The position numbers and the translations under genes were made by a program. Positions 1 through 8,500 of a DNA stretch of 11,149 nucleotides are shown here, in pieces. The stretch's first letter is position 1. Each line of letters opens with the position of its first letter. The stretch comes from Phoronis ovalis (taxonomy: Eukaryota; Phoronida; Phoronidae): assembly GCA_028565635.1 (NCBI GenBank), contig JAOXYB010055879.1:1-11149 (forward strand), written 5' to 3'. A model generated the notes under the pieces. The model did no database searches. It saw only the letters and a program-made list of their open reading frames with translations, and was not told the DNA's origin.

Positions 1-182
1 ATATAATAATGTATATATATAAAGTAAAATATAGCAGTAAGGATGCAGAATGATTGAATCTGAGCGAATAAATAACTATAACTATGCATGTTCCAGGCTG
101 CATTTGTGATTGCTAATATCTATTTTCATCGTAAAGGCAATTATATCAAATTCATAAGAATTAACTCAATTTTCTTTTATAG

Positions 183-395
183 ATGAACATACCATCAGAA
201 TTAGGATTACGACGTATCACGCTACACAAGCGATTCACTGAGTTTGGCAAATTCCAGTATGTTCTAATGGCGGAATGTTCTCAAGCCATGAAGCACGTAG
301 ATGCTGCTAAAGCTTTCGTTGAAAAGATGCGAAAAAATATTCCTGATTTTATTTTTTATTGCGGTCTGTTTTCAATCATTTTACCTTATATGTAA
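183..395 (+). CDS. Probable exon of an unrecognised gene (3' end of a gene entering from the left)
   Basis: A strong splice acceptor, a pyrimidine-rich run ending in tatag at 182, sits directly before an open frame. The two alternative frames close early: one at once with TGA, the other after about 18 codons. The frame begins at an ATG and runs 70 codons to a TAA at 393-395. The first 56 or so residues look coding, mixed and charged, with a helical stretch (AECSQAMKHVDAAKAF) that could be TPR-like. The last 14 residues are encoded by T-rich low-complexity DNA. The exon may therefore be terminal, or may end at an unseen donor; a weak candidate is the gt near 365. I do not recognise the family. 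Poly(A)-type AATAAA hexamers occur near 740-757, which would fit a 3' UTR on this strand. Confidence 0.4.
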   Translation: MNIPSELGLRRITLHKRFTEFGKFQYVLMAECSQAMKHVDAAKAFVEKMRKNIPDFIFYCGLFSIILPYM

Positions 396-2676
396 TTGGC
401 GTAGTGATCAAGTTGTAAAAAAACATTATTATATTCGGAAAATCTTTTTAACCTATTTTTTAACTATAGTATTTCGTATATAGGAGTAAAAAAAGTCTGA
501 CCTGAAGTGATGCACATCTACATAAAACTTAGAAGAAAAAACTTTTTGAACAAAACCACCAAATCACTATTACAGGATTAAAAGTATGAGAACATAATTA
601 TGTAACAAACATATTGTATGAGAAACTGTATAACAGAGATAAAAGTAACATTGAAAGTAACGAGAATGATGCAGACGGATATTTAAAGACAGTAAAACTT
701 AAACAGGAGAAAAAAATTATATATGTGAATACATTATTTCTGAAAAATAAAAATAAAATTAGCTTCACACGAAATTAAAGTAAATACAAATCTACAGGAA
801 ATGATGGTCTTTGTGTTTTATCGGTTGCTATTAATACTTACTTTATACTTACTTTATATTACATGAAACATGTATAGAGGGTAAACTAACCGGTTCATTT
901 AGATTGCTAGTATACTCCATAGAAATATGAATTATAGATTAGTAAGTTTTGTAAATTATGTTTACAAGATCAGTGTTTGTTGCATTACTGCGGCCTCCAA
1001 AACTTCATTGGCAACTTGATAAGTGAAGCTGTGTTTATACACGGTTTATACATGTACCAACAAACAAACTTTCATTATTAATTGCATGATCATTACTTGT
1101 TGTGGGATTTTGTCGAACTAACATATCTCTGTGAAAATGTATCAACTGATTAAGACATAAACCCCGAGGTAAACTTGTATTATCTTTGGGTGGGCATGTC
1201 AGGCTCTTTATTTTGGATTTGGATTTGGATTAGACTGTATACTCTTGAATTCATGAGTATGAATTGGAATCTTTGAAATGTTTTTGAAAAATTATATTAT
1301 TTCCCATTTTAAGCTTAATGGATTTTTTTTAATCGACTTGCTTCCCATTACTCATGCTACTAGTCCAGGTGGGCATACATTTTTTACACGTTAGTTTCGT
1401 ATCGTTTATAGTACATTTGAACTAGGAGATATAAAACTCTTTATATATCCTAGATTTGAACGAGGCTGCTCATTGTGAATATAGGCGCAGGTGACAAGTT
1501 ATAGCCCCTAAAAATAGGCTTAATGTAAAAAAGCCTCTTTTTATCTGAAAACTCCAGATTTAAGATATTCAATTTACACATTTTTAATCATCTATTTGCA
1601 GTTTTCATTTTTCTGAGTGCAAAGCGTATTTTATAAAATGGCTTTTTTCAGCTAAAAATAGAAACATGTTGTTATGTTTACTTTGGTTGTCCATATACAG
1701 AATTAAAACTGCAACAATTGTCACGTTTAACGCTTTAGTAGATATGATTAAAAATAAATTTCCATATGACACGCTTGCTTTGTTAAATACTCTTTTGTAC
1801 CTTTATTTTTTGTTTAGAAAGAAATTTAATATCTACAAATATAACAAAAAAAATATAATATGTCACCATTATAACAACACAAATTACCTAAACATTTATT
1901 TGGTAACCTACGAGGTTAAAGAGTATCGTGAAACTAAAGACGGTCAAAGCTAGCTCTGTGCTAATGGGACCAAGGCTAGAACCAACAGAGGGACGCGTGC
2001 ATGCCAAAAAGTATTTGGAGGTATTATAACCTTGTTTCAAACTACATAGTGCATCGTACAGGTGGTTTCGGTCTTAAAAATATCAAACCAGACAGTCACA
2101 GCAAACGTATATTATACCTAGCTTTAAAGAGAGGAAAAAGAGCCAAGAGCTCAACGTCGGATCGGCCCAGATAACTGAATCAACAGAGGTATAAACATAT
2201 TCGATTGGAATATTGCTGTGTTCTGCACCTTAGCACATGTAACTGTACAGTGAATACAGCGTTATGTTACTCGATGTCCAGGCACAGTTATTACAAACTC
2301 TGAAATGTCAAAACAATATTTAAAGCGGTCAATCTCCACTCTAGTATCATGTACTACTATTAAAAATGAAGTATCTAAGATGTTTTGTATTATTTATTAC
2401 CATCACCTGAAATGTCATTGGAATCAGCATAATTAGTATGATAGTATAGCGAAATATATTATAACTCAAGGATTAACTGTTCATTCATTTCGTAAACTGT
2501 ACGCTATTCATCCGAACTATTCATCAAGGAATTTCTCAACCTTATTCTTTAAACTGTTCACACAGCTAGTTCGCTTTGTTGTCAACAAAATGCAGATTTG
2601 TGTCAATTCTGATATATTTACGATTCATTGTGTTTCAGTTTTTTGACGTTGAAGATTCTTTGACACTTGTCAAGCT
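396..2676. other. AT-rich intergenic region
   Basis: No convincing gene is visible over about 2.3 kb. It contains a short direct repeat of atacttacttt near 837-858, a run of three ggattt units near 1216-1233, and a long low-complexity ORF (1666-1953) whose Leu/Tyr/Asn/Lys-rich product looks like chance translation of AT-rich DNA. The stretch from about 1920 to 2180 is less AT-rich and carries the small ORF listed separately. The promoter of the MAM/CUB gene should lie at the right end, but I could not pick out a TATA box with confidence. Confidence 0.6.
2001..2174 (+). CDS. Small unrecognised ORF, 57 aa, basic
   Basis: An ATG at 2001 opens a 57-codon frame ending in TAA at 2172-2174. The product is strongly basic in its second half (for example LALKRGKRAKSSTSDRPR) and reads more like protein than its AT-rich surroundings. 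The same segment also has an acceptor-like cgtacag ending at 2061, so it could instead be part of a spliced exon or a fragment of a transposable element. An in-frame TAG lies a few codons upstream of the ATG. I recognise no family and see no signal peptide or known motif. Chance is a real possibility at this length. Confidence 0.15.
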   Translation: MPKSIWRYYNLVSNYIVHRTGGFGLKNIKPDSHSKRILYLALKRGKRAKSSTSDRPR

Positions 2677-2728
2677 ATGCTTATATTAATTGCGCTGCTT
2701 TGGTCACTATGTGGAAGTTATGGTGCTG
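2677..2728 (+). CDS. MAM/CUB gene exon 1: signal peptide
   Basis: ATG at 2677 is followed by a hydrophobic run rich in Leu and Ile ending in GSYGA, a typical cleavable signal sequence. The exon ends in phase 1 at a good donor (G|gtaagtg). Joining to exon 2 gives Asp18 at the seam and places the mature N-terminus directly before the MAM domain, which supports this ATG as the start. Confidence 0.8.
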
Positions 2729-4980
2729 GTAAGTGAAATTATGTTATCAGGTACTAGATTGTTATAGCTAAAAACAATGGTAACAATAATATAATTTATT
2801 TTTTGTATAGGAAAGTTTTAATACTAATATGAAAAAGGGAACACGTAGGTTAAATGAAAAGTCCAGTTAGGTGCATGATTTGAACTCTAGTGTCGTTGAT
2901 AATTTTAACTTTAGATCTATTTAACTGTAACTATGACAACGGTGACTTGTGTGGAATGATTGATCCAGCAACAGACTTGAGCTGGTACCAGCGGGCTGGT
3001 GCAACTCCTACTTTTGGAACAGGTCCAGATGATGACGTTTCAGGAGGAGGCAGATACATTTACACAGAAAAATCATTAGTAAGAAGCCTTGCTATTTTTG
3101 TATCATTCTGCAGAAATTATCTTGCTAATAAAAAAGACTTTCTGACTGTCTTGTCTTATGAAAGCGCTTCATCAAACATGAACTTCCCATATATGTTCGA
3201 TAAGTTTACGTAATTCTTTAATATATATAGTCTAGTATTTTCATTGTTTTGCAAAGAATACTATAATTACATATTTCAGATATCCTCTAACCGTACAGCA
3301 GTCATTTACACACCCGAACTGAGGTCAAATAATACTAACTGCACATCTTTGAAGTTCTGGTATTATTCATATGGAAGTCATATTGGAGAGCTAAATATTT
3401 CTCTAATTTCTACTGATAATGGGAACCAAACTCTGTGGAGTACCTATGAAAACAGTTGGAAGGGTTGGCAATATATTGAAATTCAGTTTTTCGAAAATTC
3501 AACCTTCCAGGTAAGTTTTAGGATCGTGTTTATTCGAATAATGGCAAGTCCTCGAATCGAAATTTATTTTCGAAAGGTCTTTTCATCATGAGTTCGTGTT
3601 CTTTCAGTACACTGAATAAATGTTCGTATGTTCTTGACGTGTACTGCTAATGAATTTCAGATAGAATTCCTAAGTAAGACAACTAGAGGTTCTGCAGATG
3701 TGCGCGGGGACTACGCAATTGATGAAGTAAACATCACAGAATGCTTAGGCAACACTACGTACCCTATTATAACTGGAACACAACAAGTCGATGACTTAGG
3801 TAAATTAATTATCAGGACAATGTTTAAGGATGCATGTAGACATGTTCCGGAAAAATTACACGATTGTATCTTATATGATGAGAATAATATGTCATATAAC
3901 TCAACTTATAGTAATCACTTGTAAGCGTAAAATGTCAACAACAAGGATATACAAAAACAACGCCACCTCGAGTCACGCTGGAATATATATTACTGAAGGT
4001 AAAATATGTCTTACCTACATGCTAGTTAGGTGAACACTTTTATTAGCAGCTTTGCGAAAGTAATAAAGAATACATGTTTATTACTGCATGCATGTTTATA
4101 TTAAAAGAAGTACTGAAATTGGTATCAGTTGACCATTTTAATATATTTGGAAACTGCATGTCGAAGTCTGTGTAGATGTTTGGTTATTTATTATATTATT
4201 AATTATTCAAAGTTTCAAACTTAACTATATGTTTGCAGTCGTACTTAACACTACCATAGACAATCAACTAAACGGGACGATAACATCTCCAAACTGGCCC
4301 GGATTCTACCTGGAAAATTATCAACATGACTGGTACATAGAGGTACCTGAACATCTCAGAATTGCAATCAAGATAATAGAAGTCAACCTGGATTCAACGG
4401 ATGTGTTACGGGTTGGTTAATGTTGCTATTATTCATAAACAAAATTAATGTTTAGTAATTAGAAATACGGTAGTTTAGTGTTTATGCAATTCTTATTATA
4501 GGTCTTCTGTGATAAATCCTGATCTTTGAGTCGGTTAAAGCGAAATGTATGAATAGAGAGCACTGGTGCAAATGCTCATTTTTTCTGTACCTGAAAGTAA
4601 TGTTTTACGGATAACCACCGCCAATTGTTCGGGAATATTGCTTGGATGACAATCTTGTTTAACGACCTCTTTTGGTTAGCTGAACTGCACTTGCCTTGTT
4701 TATAAACACAAGTTTTTTGTTTATTATTTGTACTAGCACATTTTGTAATAGGTGACTGTAAGAAAATATCATATTTATTGTTGCAAATGACATTGCAATA
4801 TGGCGTGTTCTTAATTTTAGATAAAAAGGTGCGAAGTCTGCTCTTGGACATCTTACTCTAGTACCTTAACGACGTCTTCTTCTTTTTCTGTCGGAAATTG
4901 GTCTCAGATACAATTTCATTCTGATGTGAGTGGGAATTATGAAAGGGGTTTCATCGTATCCTGGGAAACTTTCGAACGTT
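2677..4980 (+). CDS. Secreted MAM + CUB-like domain protein gene (7 visible exons; 3' end uncertain)
   Basis: Exons: 2677-2728, 2915-3078, 3280-3510, 3661-3799, 3912-3998 (tentative), 4239-4415 and 4821-4980. Residues 1-17 (MLILIALLWSLCGSYGA) are a clear signal peptide. Residues 20-178 form a MAM domain with its four cysteines at C22, C30, C93 and C177. A linker and a symmetric 29-codon exon follow, then a CUB-like domain from residue 225 (ITSPNWPGFYLENY; IQFHSDVSGNYERGF). MAM and CUB modules are extracellular adhesion or protein-interaction domains, so this is probably a secreted protein; no membrane segment is visible. Junctions through exon 6 keep phase. Exon 7 appears frameshifted at about 4853. 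After 4980 the frame can only read through to a TAA at 5085-5087 or continue in an unseen exon. The gene may be truncated or a pseudogene, so the specific function is unknown. Confidence 0.75.
2915..3078 (+). CDS. MAM/CUB gene exon 2: MAM N-terminal half
   Basis: The acceptor is aactttag at 2914. The exon encodes the MAM opening motif FNCNYDNGDLCG, then WYQRAG and GTGPDDDVSGGGRYIYTE, matching the family pattern of two N-terminal cysteines, a W-R motif and a G-x-Y-x-Y-x-E strand. It ends in phase 0 at TTA|gtaagaag. The open frame beyond the donor is intronic. Confidence 0.85.
3280..3510 (+). CDS. MAM/CUB gene exon 3: MAM middle
   Basis: Acceptor atatttcag at 3279 and donor CAG|gtaagtttt at 3511 frame exactly 77 codons in phase 0. 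The motifs are the MAM core: a third cysteine (TNCTSLKFWYYSYGSHIGEL), then LWSTYENSWKGWQ and FENSTFQ. Several N-glycosylation sequons (NRT, NNT, NCT, NIS, NQT, NST) agree with secretion. Confidence 0.85.
3661..3799 (+). CDS. MAM/CUB gene exon 4: MAM C-terminus and linker
   Basis: Acceptor tgaatttcag at 3660. The exon carries the MAM closing motif (GDYAIDEVNITEC, compare the family DIAlDDI...C) with the fourth cysteine, then a linker ending IITGTQQVDDL. It ends in phase 1 at G|gtaaat. The same frame stays open past the donor for about 40 codons (to a stop after 3921), so intron retention here would not stop at once. I prefer the splice because the later exons need phase 1. Confidence 0.75.
3912..3998 (+). 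CDS. MAM/CUB gene exon 5 (tentative), 87-nt symmetric exon
   Basis: An acceptor-like aacttatag at 3911 and a donor GAAG|gtaaaat bound 87 nt in phase 1-1, open in the required frame and compatible with both neighbours. It encodes a cysteine (VITCKRK) and SSHAGIYITE, which faintly recalls the D-A-G-x-Y motif of Ig strands but is too short for an Ig domain. Because the exon is symmetric, skipping it would leave the rest of the protein in frame. The acceptor lacks a good pyrimidine tract, hence low confidence. Confidence 0.4.
4239..4415 (+). CDS. MAM/CUB gene exon 6: CUB N-terminal half
   Basis: Acceptor atgtttgcag at 4238. Joined in phase 1 the exon reads VVLNTTIDNQLNGTITSPNW, then PGFYLENYQHDWYIEVPEHL, then STDVLRV. 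The G-x-I-x-SPNWP-x-xY, W-x-I and D-x-L-x-V patterns are those of a CUB domain. The cysteines usual in the first half are absent. The preferred donor is G|gttaatg at 4416. An alternative donor at 4412 (gttggt) ends in phase 0 and would change the frame entering exon 7. Confidence 0.7.
4416..4820 (+). other. Intron 6 of the MAM/CUB gene
   Basis: About 405 bases between the two CUB exons. It holds no clear exon. A minus-strand ORF (4576-4851) runs through it and into exon 7, but its product resembles no family and it is not joined to the sulfatase. TTTATT near 4719, on the minus strand AATAAA, could serve as a distant poly(A) signal for the sulfatase, but nothing confirms this. Confidence 0.45.
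4821..4980 (+). CDS. MAM/CUB gene exon 7: CUB C-terminal half, with apparent frameshift
   Basis: Acceptor ttaattttag at 4820. In the frame set by exon 6 (phase 1) it reads DKKVRSLLLDI, then meets TAG at 4859-4861. From 4854 the other frame reads YSSTLTTSSS and continues FHSDVSGNYERGFIVSWE, a clear CUB ending. A single extra T near 4853 explains the break. Using the donor at 4412 instead leaves exon 7 fully open but replaces the DKKV segment with a less CUB-like, cysteine-containing sequence. The right edge is a good donor (T|gtgagtat) or is read through to the stop at 5085-5087. Confidence 0.55.
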
Positions 4981-5111
4981 GTGAGTATATTTTAAGTAAT
5001 ATTTTCAGATTACACATGGCAAAAATTACAAAACATAAAAGCTTTAAAATTAAACAAAAAAATGGTAAAAATGCATGTACTCAATAACTCATCATCTTTA
5101 CTTAAAATGGC

Positions 5112-5533
5112 TTACAATTTATTTTTCGCAAAGGGATTCCACATATTACTAAATTTTGAAATCAAATTTCCCCAGATATTTTTGTATTTCAAAGACATAT
5201 TTTCCACCATGTCATTTGTTTTCTCTTTGACCTTTCCCCAAAACGAAGTATCTTCCACCCACGGTCCCCAAGCGCCTCCGTGAAGCTTAGGATCACATTT
5301 CGGATCAGGCGCTGGGTATCTAACAGGTACAGCCGTGCTATTATAATATTCCAAGGTTCGTAAGAGCAGTCGGACAACGTCAGGGAGCTGTTGAGATAAA
5401 TCATTTCTCTCATTTGGATCAGCACTTATGTTAAAAAGCCAAATATTCTTTGTCGGATCATCTTCATCGATTATAGGAATATTCTTGTTTGATTGTCCAT
5501 CCATATCTGGCGGTGGTATCCAACTCCCGTTAT
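5112..5533 (-). CDS. ARSB: Sulfatase exon 11: C-terminal subdomain and tail
   Basis: Acceptor ctttttttag; joined codon Asn406. It encodes [48 protein letters not shown] and GAWGPW (ending at residue 497), all family blocks. It then has a further 48 residues rich in Trp, Phe, Lys and Asn ending in KNKL and TAA at 5112-5114. Sequons lie at about N440, N470 and N517. An AATAAA overlaps the last codons, too early to be the likely poly(A) signal. Confidence 0.94.
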
Positions 5534-8500
5534 CTAAAAAAGACAATGCTATGTGAAAGATATATCACTGATCGAGTTACTTACAGTACTCCTATCACAG
5601 TCGATTTCATTTTGTTCCCGATATTACAGTATTGTTTCTAAAATATTGCTGACAGGTTTCTAAAAACGACTATTGCAAACTAAACAAATTTAGGTATAAT
5701 GTAAATTTTTGGACAAGTAATACAGGAGTCGTGCAGGGCTTCATGTGCGAAAATTGCAATGCAAATAAATCATTCCATTCCACGGCTACTTAGACAGGTA
5801 TGGTGTATACCCCATCATATATTAATAAATGCATTTATTATATCAGATCTGTAGAAATTACTCGGCTCCACAATTATCAGATTCTCTGTCAGATCTGGAT
5901 AACTGACTTGGCTCCTCAGTTTTACGTCAGTTTCTCTCTGAAGAGTTTCCCAAGTTATCAGTTTCTTTCTCAGATCCAGAGAACTGATCTAGCTCCCCTG
6001 GTCAATTATCTTTTTTTCTCATATCTAGAGAACTTACTTGGCTCCCCAGTTATCAGTTTCCAGTGTCCAACTCGGATAGCGGCTCTAACAGTATTGTCAA
6101 ATGTATCGTTATACAAACGATGTCCCCGACGCTTCCACAGAGGGTCTATATTGTACAATATTTCCACTCTAGGACTTGGCTTGTTTCGGCTAAAAGCATT
6201 ACAAATAAAATGCACTAAACCAAGGCACAGTATCCAATAGCGGCACAAGATGATGTCATCTAATGTATAAGTCAGTACGTTTTTACCAAATCCATTCAGG
6301 TACCATCATAAAGCCAATTTAAAGTTGGACTTAGGAAAGAGATCTATAATTAGGGTTTTTCTCGGAATAAATATATTTTCCGGCATCAAGAGTATGTACA
6401 GTGTTGATGTCTTGCTCTTTGTTTTGAATTTTCAATAATTGTAAGGTACACTGAACAAGTTTCTAATTACCTGATAGTGTCCCACTGATCAAAGCCATCC
6501 AGATCCGGTATATCAGATGGGTTACCACCGGCTAACTTTACTAGTGTGGGATACCAATCACTGACATGAATCAATTCCTTATTGCTGTATCCTAAAATGA
6601 GCAATTAAAAAGTACATTGAAACGTTATACAAAACACAAGTTATGGGTGGGGATTATTACAGGTACTGGTGGGCATCGATTCTGGTCCAAGAACTAACAC
6701 TCGTATCTAAGTTGGTACTAGTACTGGTTCCATCTTGGTGGTCCAATTCCTGCCTGTGAACTGGAACTAGTCTTTGTTACAATTTCCATTTATTTACCTT
6801 GTAATCTCTTAAAATTCCACTAGCAGTTATAACTATTAGTAAATTCAATTCATATGCAGTATATAATGTTTCTAATTTATAAGCTGCATTACAATAATAC
6901 CTTTCTTTTTAAGTAAGCTGCTGGTAACAAAACCAATACCCCTCACTCCGCCTTCCCATAGAGATCGTTTCCAACCTCGTAAAGGCCAGTTATTTCCTCC
7001 TGCTAAAATTTGTCCTCCATTGTCTAAAACGTTTAATAAATTTCAAACAGAACTGTATGCAATGGCTAAATGTAGGAAATTCCTAAAGCACTAAAAGAGC
7101 ATACAATCATCATGTATGTACAATATTAATTGGTGCCTTTTTACGTATAAACAAGTAAAAGGACAAGTTATCCAAATCTCTTCTTGCTATATCCAAATCA
7201 TGAGTTGCTAGATTTTTATTCTAGGCTACGACAATGAACTCTGCATAGTTCTGTTACCCAGAGACATGAACCTGTGCGTTCTTGACTGATTCATATCAAA
7301 TAAGCTTGTTCCGCTACGTCACCTAGTTTAAGCAAAAAGTATGTTACGATAATGCATGTATTTCTTACCAGTAGAAAATATGAACACCGTATTGTCCCAA
7401 AGACCTTGTTTCTTTAAAACAGTCGTAACGTTATGTATACCTTCATCCATTGCTGATACCATGCCTGCAATGCCATATGTTATATATGTAGCCGGAGGTA
7501 TCCGCGGTTCAATACCTATTTACCATAGATTTATTTATCACTTAAATCTGAAGCTAATTGTATGTAAAAGTTAGAGTGTTTACATTTGTTTTGGTAACCT
7601 ACCGGCGTATATTTTTCTGTAACCATTCTTTATATAGTCATATTTGGTCGTATACTCTTTCGGTACTTGCATGGGATCGTGAACGGCTTGATACGCCAAG
7701 TAAAGAAATAGTGGCTGAAAGAAAGTTGAATAAAATAATTACCAGCGTACATTTTTCTGAAGTTGCTTATGTAATAATACTTCGTCATATATATTTTTTA
7801 GGAACCTGCATAAAGGCCATGAATAGCTATAGCCTGATAAGCTAGGTATAGAAATAGAGGCTGTAATATAAATGTCTAATAACTCAATTTTAATCAAAAA
7901 TGGAAATTAATAAAACAAAAAGTATTCCTTATAAAAAAGAACTTCCTATCGAAGTTTTGACGACAGCTCGACACCTCTATTAGTCTTGACATTTAGTGGT
8001 GCCAAGTTCTATTTGTTATGTTCTTTAGTGGACTCATAATTAAGTATTAGACTTTAGCTATACCTCAATACTGAGTTAATATTCAAGGAGAAAAAGTAAT
8101 GTTTTCCTCGCCTTTATCGTATTTTTATCACTGTCACAGTGGTAATAGCCAAAATACAGAGACAGGGATTTCTACAGATTTCAAACCTTGTCCATGTTAT
8201 GTGCCTCTATAATGTTTTGAGCACGTTTGGTAAACACATGGGTTGAGTATGAGCCGTTGTAGTTAGTAGCAATGTTTTCATTGTCTCTGAAATCTATCCC
8301 ACACCAGTTCTCTATAAATAAACAATATATAACAACATGGCCGTTTCTACTGAAAGTTCAAAATCTCCTCCATCTATAGAGAAGATGTGAGATTTACGGG
8401 CTAGCCTAATTTTTTTAATTAAATTTACTTGTTAAATCGATTTTTAATTATAATTTTCTTCATTCTTATTAAATTAAAAAATTATTTTATCAATCAAGTC

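Noticed and set aside
1666-1953. 95-codon ORF rich in Leu, Tyr, Asn and Lys
   Set aside because: Low-complexity translation of AT-rich DNA with no recognisable pattern.
3628-3924. Unspliced reading of MAM exon 4 to a stop after 3921
   Set aside because: It skips the good donor at 3800 and the upstream part is intron. The CUB exon downstream requires the phase that this donor provides.
3816-3998. Longer exon 5 using an ag at 3815
   Set aside because: It is open in frame, but it would need a 16-base intron between 3799 and 3816, too short to be spliced.
4576-4660. CUB-like words (SNVLRIT) in intron 6, resembling the end of exon 6
   Set aside because: The similarity is short, no splice phase fits both sides and a TGA follows closely. 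Chance or a very old fragment cannot be separated.
4576-4851. 91-codon minus-strand ORF
   Set aside because: It lies downstream of the sulfatase stop and overlaps the CUB exon on the other strand; composition is AT-driven and no motif is visible.
5800-6240. 146-codon plus-strand ORF
   Set aside because: It is the antisense shadow of sulfatase exon 10 plus the tandem repeat; its repeated words come from the repeat units, not from a protein domain.
7356-7845. Two plus-strand ORFs (72 and 95 codons)
   Set aside because: They are antisense to exon 7, exon 6 and the relic exon, all of which are clearly coded on the minus strand.
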